Assembly: GCA_017442225.1 (NCBI GenBank)
Contig: JAFSAR010000020.1
Coordinates: 1 to 64,000 of the forward strand
From: Clostridia bacterium
GTDB lineage: Bacteria; Bacillota; Clostridia; Oscillospirales; Acutalibacteraceae
Direction: 5' to 3'
Length of the DNA: 64,000 nt
The position numbers and the translations under genes are program-made. Within the stretch, counting starts at the first letter, position 1; the number at the start of each line of letters is the position of its first letter. Below, in pieces: positions 1-9,488 of this stretch. The notes beneath the pieces were generated by a model. The model had not been told where the DNA came from and ran no database searches. It saw only the letters and a list, made by a program, of their open reading frames with translations.

Positions 1-1518
1 CATCTGCGATTGCAGTTCGGGGTCGGTGATACGTATTGAACCGCTCGACAGCTCAGTGCCGTTAAGGACTAAGTCATAAGCATTTGCATATACCTTTTCA
101 GGCGCAGTTTCAAGATATGGAATACACTCATCAAGCGGAGATGTAAATGGGTGATGCATAGCGTCCCAGTTACCTGTTTCCTCGTTATATTCAAAGAACG
201 GAAACTCGGTAATCCACAGGAAATTATACTGATTTTCTGGGATTATATTAAGACGTCTTGCAACGGTTAAACGAAGTGCGCCAAGAACTGAGAGTGTAAG
301 AGATTTTTTGTCGGCAACTATAAACACAACGTCGCCCTTTTCGGCGCCTGTGCGTTCAAGTATAGCACTCATTTCTTCTTCAGTCATAAATTTAGCAAAA
401 GAGCAGGTGGGGGTATCTTCTACCCAACGTATAAATGCAAGACCACGAGCGCCAATGCCCTTTGCCTCTTCGGTAAGCTTGTCAATCTCTTTGCGTGTAT
501 ATGTGTCAACGGCGTTCTTTGCTGTAATCGCGCGAACTGTTCCGCCGTTTTTAACCGTGTCGGCAAACACACCAAAGCCGCAGTTTTCGACAATGTCAGA
601 AATATCTTTGATTTTCATATCAAAGCGTGTATCAGGCTTGTCAGAACCGTAGTCGTTCATAGCGTCGTCATAACGCATACGGGGCAGTGGGGTGGGTATT
701 TCTACATTTAATACCTCGCGGAATAAGCGACTTACATAACCCTCGGCTATAGCGAAAACATCATCGCGCTCAACAAATGACATTTCAAGGTCAATTTGTG
801 TGAATTCTGGTTGACGGTCGGCACGTAAGTCTTCATCGCGGTAGCAACGCGCTAACTGCATATAACGGTCAAAGCCTGCCAGCATAAGCAACTGCTTGTA
901 CATCTGTGGTGACTGCGGCAATGCAAAAAAATTGCCCTTGTGTATACGAGAAGGCACAAGATAGTCGCGCGCACCCTCGGGTGTAGATTTAATAAGGGTT
1001 GGTGTTTCAAGCTCAATAAAGCCGTTTTCATCGAAATAATCGCGGGTTACCTTTGCAATTTTGTGACGCATAAGAATATTCTTTTGCAAATCAGCTCGGC
1101 GAAGGTCAAGATAGCGGTATTTAAGACGCAAATCCTCTTTTGCATTGCTGTTTTCAACAATCTCAAATGGGGGAGTCTTTGATTCACCCAAAACCTTGAG
1201 TGTGTTAACCTCTATTTCAATTTCACCCGTAGGAATCTCGGTGTTGATTGACGAGCGCATACGAACCTTGCCCTTTGCCATAACAACAAATTCCGAGCGG
1301 AGTGCGAAAGCCTTATCAAATATTTCGCGGTCAGTACTGTCGTCAAATGCCAACTGCACAATGCCTGTGCGGTCACGTAGGTCAACAAATATAAGTGCGC
1401 CAATGTCACGCTGACGTTGTACCCAGCCGCAGACTACTACTTCTTTATCAATTTCATTTTTGGTAAGCGTACCGCAGTAGTGGGTGCGCTTTAGTCCGTT
1501 CATTCTGTCGAGTTTCAA
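1..1518 (-). CDS. aspS: Aspartyl-tRNA synthetase (3' end outside window)
   Basis: Class II aminoacyl-tRNA synthetase that charges tRNA with aspartate. 506 of about 590 expected residues are present; the C-terminal end with class II motif 3 lies beyond base 1. Motif 2, with the RDEDLRADRQPEF core typical of AspRS, is encoded at about 779-850, and the last visible residues (GSIRITDPELQSQ) match the conserved stretch before motif 3. I chose the TTG at 1518 because an AAGGTG ribosome-binding site lies 5 bases upstream of it; an in-frame ATG at 1503 would be 20 bases from that site. It follows hisS by 11 bases, so the two synthetases are probably co-transcribed. Confidence 0.95.
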   Translation of the reverse strand, partial: MKLDRMNGLKRTHYCGTLTKNEIDKEVVVCGWVQRQRDIGALIFVDLRDRTGIVQLAFDDSTDREIFDKAFALRSEFVVMAKGKVRMRSSINTEIPTGEIEIEVNTLKVLGESKTPPFEIVENSNAKEDLRLKYRYLDLRRADLQKNILMRHKIAKVTRDYFDENGFIELETPTLIKSTPEGARDYLVPSRIHKGNFFALPQSPQMYKQLLMLAGFDRYMQLARCYRDEDLRADRQPEFTQIDLEMSFVERDDVFAIAEGYVSRLFREVLNVEIPTPLPRMRYDDAMNDYGSDKPDTRFDMKIKDISDIVENCGFGVFADTVKNGGTVRAITAKNAVDTYTRKEIDKLTEEAKGIGARGLAFIRWVEDTPTCSFAKFMTEEEMSAILERTGAEKGDVVFIVADKKSLTLSVLGALRLTVARRLNIIPENQYNFLWITEFPFFEYNEETGNWDAMHHPFTSPLDECIPYLETAPEKVYANAYDLVLNGTELSSGSIRITDPELQSQM

Positions 1519-1529
1519 AAAAACACCTT

Positions 1530-2834
1530 CTAAATAATTGTATCTTCTAAAGAACTTAATGCATCATCAAGTTTGATTTTCATAAACTGTTCGCTGAAAT
1601 TATCAAGACGAATTTCTTGTGTTTCGCCTGTTTTCATATTTTTAATGTTGCACTTGTTTTCTGCAAGTTCATTGTCACCAAGCACCACGCTGTAAAGAGC
1701 ACCGATTTTGTCGGCGTATTTCATCTGAGCTTTAAGACCTCTGCCGCAAACGTCGCACTGAGCCTCAAAGCCGTCACGACGCAAAGCAGTGCAAAGCTCG
1801 GTGGCTTTAATAGCAGCGGTTTCTCCCATTGGCGCAATATATATGTCGCATTTTTTTACCTCGGGAAATTCTGCATTCTGGTTTTCGAGCGCTAACATCA
1901 ACCGTTCAATACCCATACCAAAGCCAAGCGCAGAAACTGCGGGACCGCCCATCTGTGACACAAGACCGTCGTATCTGCCGCCACCGCAAACGGTACTTTG
2001 CGCGCCGATATCGCCCGACACAAACTCAAACACCGTTTTGGTATAGTAGTCAAGACCGCGAACAATCTGCGGATTTACGGTATATTTAATACCCGCGGCG
2101 TCAAGATGAGCCTTTACGCCGTCAAAGTGTTCCTGACACTCGTCGCACAAGAAGTCTATGACCTTTGGTGCGTTTTTGGCGATTTTAGAGCATATGGGTG
2201 ACTTGCAGTCGAGTATACGCATCGGATTACGACTTAGTCGGTCGCGACAGGTCTCGCAAAGGGTATCAACATGTGAAGCAAAATATTCGCTGAGCGCCGC
2301 TGTGTAGTTTTTGCGGCATTCGGGACAGCCTATAGAATTGATTTCGAGAGAAATATTTTTAATACCTACGGTCTGTAAAACCTGTAATGCCAAGGATATA
2401 ACCTCGGCATCAGCGGCGGGAGATGTCGCACCAAAGCATTCTACACCAAATTGATGGAACTCACGCAGTCTGCCAGCTTGAGGTTTTTCATAGCGGTAGC
2501 AACCGCCAACATAACAAACCTTTACGGGTAACGCGCCGTTAACAAGTCCGTGCTCGATAACGCTGCGTACAACTCCTGCGGTAAGTTCGGGACGTAGGGT
2601 TATTGAGCGGCCGCCCTTGTCGTCAAAGGTATACATTTCTTTTTGAACAACGTCGGTGGTGTCACCAACGCTGCGCTGAAATACTTCGGTATGCTCAAAT
2701 ACGGGAACGCGTATCTCACGGAAACCGTAAAGCGACGCAATTTCAAGCATTTTGCCCTCAACAAACTGAAATTTGTGAGAGTCTGCGGGTAACATATCGT
2801 TCGTGCCTTTTATAGCACGGTTAATTTCTGCCAT
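1530..2834 (-). CDS. hisS: Histidyl-tRNA synthetase
   Basis: Charges tRNA-His. 434 residues, normal length. Visible are the class II core LRPELTAG (about residue 78), motif 2 RYEKPQAGRLREFHQFG (about 113-129), the histidine-specific RGLDYYTKTVFEF (about 258) and GGGRYDGL (about 283). The insertion domain carries CxxC pairs (CPEC, CETC, CDEC) plus further cysteines, a zinc-site-like arrangement I recall from many anaerobic Bacillota HisRS. The start is ATG with an AGGAAG site 9 bases upstream. The gene lies between the mgsA-like gene (27-base gap) and aspS (11-base gap). No T-box leader fits in the short upstream gap. Confidence 0.96.
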   Translation of the reverse strand: MAEINRAIKGTNDMLPADSHKFQFVEGKMLEIASLYGFREIRVPVFEHTEVFQRSVGDTTDVVQKEMYTFDDKGGRSITLRPELTAGVVRSVIEHGLVNGALPVKVCYVGGCYRYEKPQAGRLREFHQFGVECFGATSPAADAEVISLALQVLQTVGIKNISLEINSIGCPECRKNYTAALSEYFASHVDTLCETCRDRLSRNPMRILDCKSPICSKIAKNAPKVIDFLCDECQEHFDGVKAHLDAAGIKYTVNPQIVRGLDYYTKTVFEFVSGDIGAQSTVCGGGRYDGLVSQMGGPAVSALGFGMGIERLMLALENQNAEFPEVKKCDIYIAPMGETAAIKATELCTALRRDGFEAQCDVCGRGLKAQMKYADKIGALYSVVLGDNELAENKCNIKNMKTGETQEIRLDNFSEQFMKIKLDDALSSLEDTII

Positions 2835-2861
2835 TATAAAAAACTTCCTGACTGTAAAATT

Positions 2862-3263
2862 TTATGAATTTTTAAGAATTTCGCGCCAATCAAGGTCGCC
2901 GCGCTCAAGACCGTGGATAAGCACCTCGGCGGTGGCTATATTGGTGGCAACGGGAATATTATGAACGTCACAGAGGCGCAATAATGCCTGCTCGTCGGGT
3001 TCGTTGGGTTTGGGATTTAATGGGTCGCGGAAAAGCAGCAAAAGGTCAATTTCATCACAGCCGATACGGGAGGCAATCTGCTGCGCGCCACCCTGAGAGC
3101 CTGCTAAAAAGCGTGTGATTTCGAGTCCTGTAGCTTCACCGACCGTTTTACCCGTGGTGCCCGTTGCTACAAGATTATGTCGACTGAGCACTCCGCAGTA
3201 TGCGATACAAAACTGCACCATAAGTTCTTTTTTTGCGTCGTGCGCGATTAAAGCAATTGTCAT
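2862..3263 (-). CDS. mgsA: Methylglyoxal synthase-like protein, catalytic Asp missing
   Basis: 133 residues that align end to end with methylglyoxal synthase, which converts dihydroxyacetone phosphate to methylglyoxal. Conserved parts are AHD (7-9), the phosphate loop ATGTTG (33-38), FRDPL (78-82) and VATNIATAE. However, the family signature SGPxGGDQQ reads AGSQGGAQQ, so the catalytic base (Asp71 in the E. coli enzyme) is Ala60. The PHxPD segment reads PNEPD, so E. coli His98 is Asn87. The second acidic residue (Asp101) is kept as Asp90. The fold assignment is firm, but activity as a methylglyoxal synthase is doubtful. It sits in the minD-hisS-aspS run. Confidence 0.85.
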   Translation of the reverse strand: MTIALIAHDAKKELMVQFCIAYCGVLSRHNLVATGTTGKTVGEATGLEITRFLAGSQGGAQQIASRIGCDEIDLLLLFRDPLNPKPNEPDEQALLRLCDVHNIPVATNIATAEVLIHGLERGDLDWREILKNS

Positions 3264-3299
3264 AAATTTTGCCCCCTTGGAAATGAAACAGGTTTTTGT

Positions 3300-4031
3300 T
3301 TATATCTTTTTTATCTTTGGCAGTCTTACTTCATAGTCTGAAAGTCTACGGGCTATGCGGTAAAGCGCCTTGAATGCTTTTGTTTTTTTGTTTATATTAT
3401 GCGTAATGCTAAGCAGCATTAAATCACTGCTTTGAGGAACTATCCCTAAAAGTCTAAAACCCGACATATCTATTATATCGTCAATGTTGCTGTATATCTT
3501 CTTTTTTATATATTCTGCATCAAAACGGTTGATTATAAGCCGCGCCGCATTTTTATTTTGCGGCAAAGATGCGCACACAGCGGCGGCATCTCGGACTGAA
3601 ACAGGGTCAGGATTGCAAACAGTTAAAAACTGAGCATCGTCACCTATTGCAGAGTAAAGCGAAAAATCGAGTCCTGCGGGGAAATCGAATATTACGACGT
3701 CGTATAGAGACTTTACTTTTTTTGCAAAAGTAGACAGAGCGTCTGCCTGTATATTGCCGATTTGTCTGGGTGCTGGTATTACGCTTATAAGCGGATTTTG
3801 CGGCAGAGTGTACGTGCCGTCTGCGATTGCTACACCGTTTAATATGTCGGAAAGGTCAAACACAACCTTGTGGTCCACGCCTAAAAGCAGATCAAGACAG
3901 CGAAGTCCCTCATCCATATCGACAAGTAATACGCTTTTATTAAGCTTTGCAAAGGCAAGCGACAGACCGCACGAAACGGTTGATTTGCCGGTGCCGCCTT
4001 TGCCTGAGGTAGTGGCTAAACAAATACCCAT
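3300..4031 (-). CDS. minD: MinD-like septum-site ATPase
   Basis: ParA/MinD-family P-loop ATPase of 243 residues. The deviant Walker A motif SGKGGTGKST is at 9-18, the switch-type DMDEGLRCLDLLLG follows, and VVIFDFPAGLD is the Walker B region. MinD normally positions division by recruiting MinC to the membrane through a C-terminal amphipathic helix. Here the C-terminus ends in a basic LPKIKKI tail. No minC or minE lies next to it; the neighbours are PBP2 upstream and mgsA downstream. Position after mreBCD-PBP2 favours a division or cell-shape role, but another MinD-like function is possible. It has its own strong promoter at 4063-4091. Confidence 0.85.
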   Translation of the reverse strand: MGICLATTSGKGGTGKSTVSCGLSLAFAKLNKSVLLVDMDEGLRCLDLLLGVDHKVVFDLSDILNGVAIADGTYTLPQNPLISVIPAPRQIGNIQADALSTFAKKVKSLYDVVIFDFPAGLDFSLYSAIGDDAQFLTVCNPDPVSVRDAAAVCASLPQNKNAARLIINRFDAEYIKKKIYSNIDDIIDMSGFRLLGIVPQSSDLMLLSITHNINKKTKAFKALYRIARRLSDYEVRLPKIKKI

Positions 4032-4062
4032 ATTGCGTGTGTCCTCCTTGCTTTTTCACAGT

Positions 4063-4091
4063 ATTTTACCATAAAAGGTATTTTATGTCAA
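4063..4091 (-). promoter_or_regulatory. Sigma-A promoter of minD-mgsA-hisS-aspS
   Basis: On the minus strand a perfect TTGACA (-35, 4086-4091) is separated by 17 bases from TAAAAT (-10, 4063-4068). It lies in the 68-base gap between PBP2 and minD, with an AGGAGG site just downstream. The last four genes of the run can therefore be expressed independently of polA-mreB. Confidence 0.8.
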
Positions 4092-4099
4092 TTTTAAAA

Positions 4100-6085
4100 T
4101 CAACTAATTACGGTAAACGGCGGTATATCCGTTGCGGTGTTTTCGGAAGAGAAGAAATATGAATCAAGAATTTGTCGCACCAGATTGCCCGAAGCATAGC
4201 TCGAAGCGCCGTGCTCTAAAACTACCGATATGGCGATTTCTGGGTTGTCGTAAGGCGCGAACACAATAAAGGTTGAGTGGTCGGCCTTGCCCTCTACCTG
4301 AGCCGTACCCGTTTTACCGCCGATTTTGATGGGGTAGTCGCCAAGCGCCGCCTGACCCGTACCGTCAACAGTAACCGAAAGCATACCCGTTTTTATAGCC
4401 GATACAGTGCTTTCTTTAAGCTCTATTTTGTTAGCGATTTGCGGTTCGCAATTGTCGTAAACGGTGGTCATATCGTAGGATACGATTTTATCTATAAGAG
4501 TAGCTTTGTAATGTGTACCTCCGTTTGCAAACGTAGCAACATAGTTTGCAAGCTGGAGAGGTGTAAAGGCGTTCATCTGACCAATAGCAATCTGCAGAGT
4601 ATCACCGCCGACACCGTTGGATGTAGGCTCTACCAGAATACCTGAGCTGTCATTTACTTCAACACCCGTTTTAACACCAAGACCAAACTGTTTGAAATAG
4701 TCGGTCATTGTAATAGCGCCTATGCGTGTGCCAAGTTCGAAGAAAAAGTAGTTACAGCTTCGTGAAAGCGCCGCTGTAAGTCCCATATTGCCGTGATAAT
4801 GCATACAATCAGGTTTGTAGTCGTCAAAGTAGTCGAATTCTCGCTTGCAAAAAATAACTTCACCCGTATTATAAAGATTGTTTTCAAGCGCCGCCGCCGC
4901 AACGATAGGCTTTATTGTAGAGCCTATCGGATATACACCTTGAAAGGCGCGGTCTGTAAGCGGGTTTGTGGGGTCGGCAAGTAGTGCCTCATAATTTTCT
5001 GACATTGTGGCTGTGTCGTACGTCGGGTAGTTTGCCGATGTGATAACACCGCCTGTATTTATATTAATAACAACGGCGCTGCCCGCTCTTGCCGTACCGC
5101 CCTCGCTTTGCAGTGTTCTTACGGTGTTTGCAAGCGCGTCCTGTACGGTACGTTGCATTTTAGCGTCAAGAGTCAGCATTACCGTTTTGCCCGCTACTGC
5201 CTTTTTGGTAATTTCTTTGCTTATTATATTGCCTTCTTCATCAAGATAATAGGTGATTTCACCGTCAACGCCTCGCAGATATTCCTCGGCATAGTATTCA
5301 ATACCGCTTTTACCAACCTTATCGTCAAAGGCATAACCGCGGTCCTTGTAGTTTTCCCCCTCTGCCCAGTCCTCCTCATAAATAGGTCCGACAGTACCAA
5401 TAAGATTTACGGCAAGCGAGGTATCGGGGTAATACCTGAACGGAACTACATCAACCGATACGCCGTCTAACATAAAATTAGATTCTGACACTTTGAGCAT
5501 AAGCTCGGTGGGTATATCTTCGGCAAAGGTGTAAGGGTATGAAATTGAAAAATCCTCAATTTCCATGCTGTAGCGCACACCCATAATTTTACGCTGCTCA
5601 TCGGACGTATAATTTTCAAGCTCGTAACGTTCAACAAGGCGTATAAAGCAGTTATCTGCCGTGGCATAATCGGCAAGCTCTAAGGTTTTTATAAGCTTGG
5701 TTGTTGATTCTCCCTCTTTAAAGCCGTAGGGGGCGTTATACTCAAGCGGAAGCCTGTCCTTATGCTCGGCCGTTTTTTCATCAAGCAGATTTACAAGGCT
5801 TAAAATAATGTCGTTAATATTTTCCTTGACGTAGGCCTTGTTAAAAACAATATTATAACCGTCGCGGTTTGCGGCGATCTGTCTGCCGTAGCAGTCAAGT
5901 ATTTCTCCGCGCGGCGCTTTAAGAACTGCCGTACGCGAGGCAGTACTGCCCTTGGCATTGGAGGAATATTTATCTGAATTTGCTATTTGTATAGAATATA
6001 TCCTTGCTGTATACAAGACCATTACTATAACAAGTATAACCGACAGCACGGTAAGTGTGGTCTGGTGTTTTTTTGTAAAGGGCAC
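4100..6085 (-). CDS. mrdA: Penicillin-binding protein 2 (class B transpeptidase)
   Basis: Cross-links peptidoglycan during elongation, partnered with RodA and MreBCD. The 661-residue protein has a short cytoplasmic N-terminus, one membrane anchor (about 11-30) and the PBP dimerisation domain (APRGEILDCYGR, about 57). The transpeptidase domain carries all three active-site motifs: STIK with nucleophile Ser389, SCN in SRSCNYFF, and KTGTA starting at Lys591. It sits directly after mreD (27-base gap), the usual mreBCD-pbp2 order, which favours PBP2 over the division or sporulation paralogues. No frame disruption is seen. Confidence 0.93.
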   Translation of the reverse strand: MPFTKKHQTTLTVLSVILVIVMVLYTARIYSIQIANSDKYSSNAKGSTASRTAVLKAPRGEILDCYGRQIAANRDGYNIVFNKAYVKENINDIILSLVNLLDEKTAEHKDRLPLEYNAPYGFKEGESTTKLIKTLELADYATADNCFIRLVERYELENYTSDEQRKIMGVRYSMEIEDFSISYPYTFAEDIPTELMLKVSESNFMLDGVSVDVVPFRYYPDTSLAVNLIGTVGPIYEEDWAEGENYKDRGYAFDDKVGKSGIEYYAEEYLRGVDGEITYYLDEEGNIISKEITKKAVAGKTVMLTLDAKMQRTVQDALANTVRTLQSEGGTARAGSAVVININTGGVITSANYPTYDTATMSENYEALLADPTNPLTDRAFQGVYPIGSTIKPIVAAAALENNLYNTGEVIFCKREFDYFDDYKPDCMHYHGNMGLTAALSRSCNYFFFELGTRIGAITMTDYFKQFGLGVKTGVEVNDSSGILVEPTSNGVGGDTLQIAIGQMNAFTPLQLANYVATFANGGTHYKATLIDKIVSYDMTTVYDNCEPQIANKIELKESTVSAIKTGMLSVTVDGTGQAALGDYPIKIGGKTGTAQVEGKADHSTFIVFAPYDNPEIAISVVLEHGASSYASGNLVRQILDSYFFSSENTATDIPPFTVIS

Positions 6086-6112
6086 TTAAAGTCACCTCGC
6101 TCTCTTAAAAAA

Positions 6113-6634
6113 TTAATTATATGATTTGAAAAATTTGTTATAAAGCGCTCTTTCAAGATAATAAAACGGAATTGTAAGCGCCGCGGTATACAGTACCGAG
6201 GGAAATGCCGTTCGCATCAAATAGGTAAGACTTTCGGTAAGCGATGATGAGAACGCAAACATGAAAATAAAACGTAACAGAAAATAAACGGAGGTGCACA
6301 AAGCGCAAAGCGCAACAGAGGAAAATACGTTATTGTTAAAAAGATGCCGTATAATAAGCGCGGCGGCAAGACCTAAGACCATTAAAGTAATAGCATTAAA
6401 GCCCTGAGGGGTTGCGGCGACAGAGTCTATAAAAATTCCAACAATCAGTCCCGATATTGCCGCGGTAAGCTCTGAACAAAACATACATACGGCAATCAGC
6501 AACGCTAAGGGCAGCATAGGATTTGCATGCATAATCTTAATTGAAAAAACGCTGTTGTACTGAATAAATATTAAAACGAAAAAAAGTAGTATATTGATAA
6601 GTCGCAGTATAAAAATATTTTTTCGGCTTTTCAT
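6113..6634 (-). CDS. mreD: Rod shape-determining protein MreD
   Basis: A small integral membrane protein of 173 residues with five or six hydrophobic segments and a basic N-terminus (MKSRKNIF). The MreD hallmarks are the central GxxxDS-type segment (GLIVGIFIDSVAATPQGFNAI, about 62-82) and the terminal aromatic-rich helix. It acts in the elongasome, bridging MreC to the RodA/PBP2 synthase. It begins 4 bases after the mreC stop. The assignment rests as much on its place between mreC and PBP2 as on sequence, because MreD is weakly conserved. Confidence 0.88.
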   Translation of the reverse strand: MKSRKNIFILRLINILLFFVLIFIQYNSVFSIKIMHANPMLPLALLIAVCMFCSELTAAISGLIVGIFIDSVAATPQGFNAITLMVLGLAAALIIRHLFNNNVFSSVALCALCTSVYFLLRFIFMFAFSSSLTESLTYLMRTAFPSVLYTAALTIPFYYLERALYNKFFKSYN

Positions 6635-6638
6635 AAGG

Positions 6639-7499
6639 CTATTTCTCGCCCCCGATATCTATACCGCCCTGTCCCTCAAAAGAGGTTATTACCATAACCG
6701 AACGAAGCTCGGATATTTCGGCAAAGGGTTTTATTTCGGCGTAGATTGAATTGTTGTTTTCATCAATACCGATATTGTTTACAGAGCCTACGAGTAAGCC
6801 TTCGGGGAAGATGCCCTCGCCCGAGGTAATAACGTAATCGCCTACGGCCACGCCGCACGAACGAGCAAGGTTTGCAAAGCTGCAAAAGCCTTTTTCTGCA
6901 AAGGAAAGCGAACCCGTAACAATGCCCGAGTCCTGAGTTCTGTTATCAAGCGCGCCGAGTGTAATATCGGGGCTAAGTATTGTGGTAACTTTGCAGGACG
7001 TAAGTCCAACCTCGGTAACGTAGCCTACAATACCTGCGTCTGTAATAACCGGATCGTATTTTGCAATATCCGAAGTTGAACCGCGATTTATAGTAAAGCT
7101 TCCGTACGGGTCGTCATTATCTCTTGCAATAATTGCGGCATCGGTGAATACGAAATCGGGATTGTTTTCTTTTATTCCAAGATATTCTTTATAAAAATTA
7201 TTTTGCTCGGTAATCTGTTGCATATCGGCAAGCTGACCGCGCAAAGTATCAATTTCTGCTTTTAGTTCGGCGTTTTCGAGACTTAATTTACTACCGCTGT
7301 TGTAGTTGTCAACAAAATCTGTAACTATATTTGATATGCTTGTAAACAGATTTCGAAACGGTGCCGAAATCGTACTCGCTATATCGGTCTGCGGTGACAT
7401 ACGCTTACCGACTAAAACGAACGAGACCGTAAGCAGAACAACAGCGCAGAATATGGCTACTATTATCTTAAACTGACGGCTGCGAAGAAAAAAACGCAT
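6639..7499 (-). CDS. mreC: Rod shape-determining protein MreC
   Basis: 286 residues: a basic cytoplasmic tip, one membrane helix (about 10-30), a coiled coil (about 70-105, ending ADMQQITEQNNFYKEYLGI) and the two beta-barrel domains of MreC. The conserved stretch AAIIARDNDDPYGSFTINRGS, the GIVGYVTEVG segment and a late VGDYVITSGEGIFPEGLLVGSV segment are diagnostic. MreC organises PBP2 outside the membrane under control of MreB filaments. The gene lies 17 bases after mreB and just before mreD, so the three form one operon. Confidence 0.93.
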   Translation of the reverse strand: MRFFLRSRQFKIIVAIFCAVVLLTVSFVLVGKRMSPQTDIASTISAPFRNLFTSISNIVTDFVDNYNSGSKLSLENAELKAEIDTLRGQLADMQQITEQNNFYKEYLGIKENNPDFVFTDAAIIARDNDDPYGSFTINRGSTSDIAKYDPVITDAGIVGYVTEVGLTSCKVTTILSPDITLGALDNRTQDSGIVTGSLSFAEKGFCSFANLARSCGVAVGDYVITSGEGIFPEGLLVGSVNNIGIDENNNSIYAEIKPFAEISELRSVMVITSFEGQGGIDIGGEK

Positions 7500-7516
7500 T
7501 TTAATTTCTCCTTAAT

Positions 7517-8536
7517 TTATCTGAATCTTTTTCCTCTGCGGAAGGTGTAGTTGCTAAAACCGACATCTCCCTCAAGACGCTTTTTGGCGCCTAAAACCAC
7601 GCAGTCAAGCGGATTTGCCGCAATGCTTACAGGCATACCCGTTTCCTCAGCGATAAGCTCGGCAAGTCCGCGAAGTAAGGCGGTGCCGCCTGTGAGGGTG
7701 ATGCCTGTATCAATAATATCGGCTGAAAGCTCAGGCGGAGTTTTTTCAAGAGTTGAACGGATAGCGTCTATTATCTGAGAGATCGTATCCAACATAGCGC
7801 CGCGTATTTCGGCGGAGGTTATGGTAACGTTTTTAGGCAGACCGTCAACAACGTTACGGCCCTTGATTTCGATTGATGTTTCGTCTTCGTACGGCTTTGC
7901 AGAGCCGATATCAATCTTTATTTGCTCGGCGGTGCGTTCACCTATAAGCAGATTGTGTTTTTTACGCATATAGTTAATTATTGCTTCGTCAAGGTCGTCG
8001 CCCGCAACACGAAGCGACTGCGCAGTAACAATGTCGCCGAGTGAAATAACGGCAATTTCGCTGGTACCTCCGCCGATATCCACTATCATATTACCTGTGG
8101 CTTCCTGAACGGGCAGACCTGCGCCCACTGCCGCCGCCATTGGCTCTTCAACAAGGTCAACGTCATAAGCGCCCGCCTGCTTTGCAGCGTCGTAAACGGC
8201 GCGGCTTTCAACCTCGGTAACGCCTGTAGGTATGCAGATTACCATGCGCACGCGTGAAAACAGCGAGCCTTTGAGCGCTTCACCTACAAATCTTTTAAGC
8301 ATTGCCGCCGTTACGTCAAAGTCGGCGATAACACCGTCTTTAAGCGGACGAACGGCTACTATAGAACCCGGTGTTCTACCAATCATTTCTTTTGCTTCTT
8401 TACCTACGGCGCGAACGGCGTCGTTTCTTATGTCATAAGCCACAACTGACGGCTCGCGCATTATTATTCCTTTACCCTTTACGCAAACCAAGGTGTTCGC
8501 TGTGCCAAGGTCTACGCCTATATCTCTTGTAAACAT
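7517..8536 (-). CDS. mreB: Actin-like rod-shape protein MreB
   Basis: Bacterial actin of 339 residues, the usual length. It opens with the nucleotide-binding [19 protein letters not shown]. It also shows [32 protein letters not shown] (phosphate 2) and the late [11 protein letters not shown] (adenosine motif). It polymerises under the membrane and directs cell-wall synthesis. It is followed by mreC-mreD-PBP2 with gaps under 30 bases. The ATG is preceded by a weak purine-rich site, and the upstream lipid kinase gene ends 17 bases away. Confidence 0.97.
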   Translation of the reverse strand: MFTRDIGVDLGTANTLVCVKGKGIIMREPSVVAYDIRNDAVRAVGKEAKEMIGRTPGSIVAVRPLKDGVIADFDVTAAMLKRFVGEALKGSLFSRVRMVICIPTGVTEVESRAVYDAAKQAGAYDVDLVEEPMAAAVGAGLPVQEATGNMIVDIGGGTSEIAVISLGDIVTAQSLRVAGDDLDEAIINYMRKKHNLLIGERTAEQIKIDIGSAKPYEDETSIEIKGRNVVDGLPKNVTITSAEIRGAMLDTISQIIDAIRSTLEKTPPELSADIIDTGITLTGGTALLRGLAELIAEETGMPVSIAANPLDCVVLGAKKRLEGDVGFSNYTFRRGKRFR

Positions 8537-8553
8537 ATATAAACTCCTTAAAA

Positions 8554-9465
8554 TTATTTTATCTCTGTATCGCGGGGAACTATCAGATGTATTGCTGACG
8601 GTATATTTGTAAGGGTGATAATGTCTTTGCCTTCGGAAAACTCGCCGTCAAGCGTCCAAGGAACGTCTTTACTGCCCGTTACGGTAATTTCGTGCGTGTG
8701 GAAAAATTCAATACCGTCACGGCTTAAGTCTTTGCGCAAGATACCGTCAACAATAGACTGAAACTGCATTATAGTGGTTGGATTTTTAATAAGCAAGACC
8801 TCAAACTTGCCGTCGTTTAATTTTACTACGGAATCGTTGAATTTTACGATGCCGCCCACCGACATAGAGTTTGATACCGCGCCAAAGAGAAAGTCATCTT
8901 CTATTTCGCGGTCGTCACATTTGAATTTTAAATGAAGCGGCTTTATGTTGCTAAGGCTCTTAATTCCCTCAAAAAAGTATGCCGCCTGACCCAATACGTT
9001 TTTTATCTCCTGCGGAGCTGAATATGATGCCTCGGTAAAAGCACCGAACGACGCTGTGTATGAAAAATATTTATCGTCAAATTTACCGATATCAAGGTCG
9101 GTTTCAACACCTGTCACGATATCGCTTGCGGCGATAGCGGCATTGCGTGAAATTTTAAGACCAGAGGACCATTCATTAAGTGTACCATACGGAATGTAGC
9201 CCAAGGTGCATTTAAGACCCTTGCGCATAACACCCGTTATAACCTCGTTTAACGTACCGTCGCCGCCGCAAACTACTATGCGGTCGTATTCGCCGTCTTC
9301 CAAGGACTGAGCTTTGAGTGTAGCGTCTCCCTGACGCTTTGTGGGATAGACCGTAACCTCAAAATCGGCTTCCGAAAAAATCTGTATAATTTTCAGAATG
9401 TCGTTTTTAATTTTTGCTTTTCCCGAACGGGGATTTGTTATGATAAGAAGTTTTTTATTTTGCAT
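8554..9465 (-). CDS. Diacylglycerol kinase-family lipid kinase
   Basis: 303 residues of the DagK/YegS/BmrU family, which phosphorylate diacylglycerol or related lipids. The N-terminal [10 protein letters not shown] motif, the nucleotide-binding [15 protein letters not shown] (about 72-86) and [12 protein letters not shown] (the GTxND equivalent) are visible, followed by the all-beta C-terminal domain. The substrate cannot be read from sequence, and both DgkB-like lipid recycling and a broader sphingoid/lipid kinase role are possible. It lies between tsaD and mreB in the same transcriptional direction (gaps 23 and 17 bases), so it is probably expressed with the envelope genes. Confidence 0.88.
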   Translation of the reverse strand: MQNKKLLIITNPRSGKAKIKNDILKIIQIFSEADFEVTVYPTKRQGDATLKAQSLEDGEYDRIVVCGGDGTLNEVITGVMRKGLKCTLGYIPYGTLNEWSSGLKISRNAAIAASDIVTGVETDLDIGKFDDKYFSYTASFGAFTEASYSAPQEIKNVLGQAAYFFEGIKSLSNIKPLHLKFKCDDREIEDDFLFGAVSNSMSVGGIVKFNDSVVKLNDGKFEVLLIKNPTTIMQFQSIVDGILRKDLSRDGIEFFHTHEITVTGSKDVPWTLDGEFSEGKDIITLTNIPSAIHLIVPRDTEIK

Positions 9466-9488
9466 ATATAAAACCTCCGGATTACAAA

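Noticed and set aside
308..652. Open frame of 114 codons on the plus strand
   Set aside because: It is the antisense shadow of aspS; the minus-strand translation shows the class II synthetase motifs.
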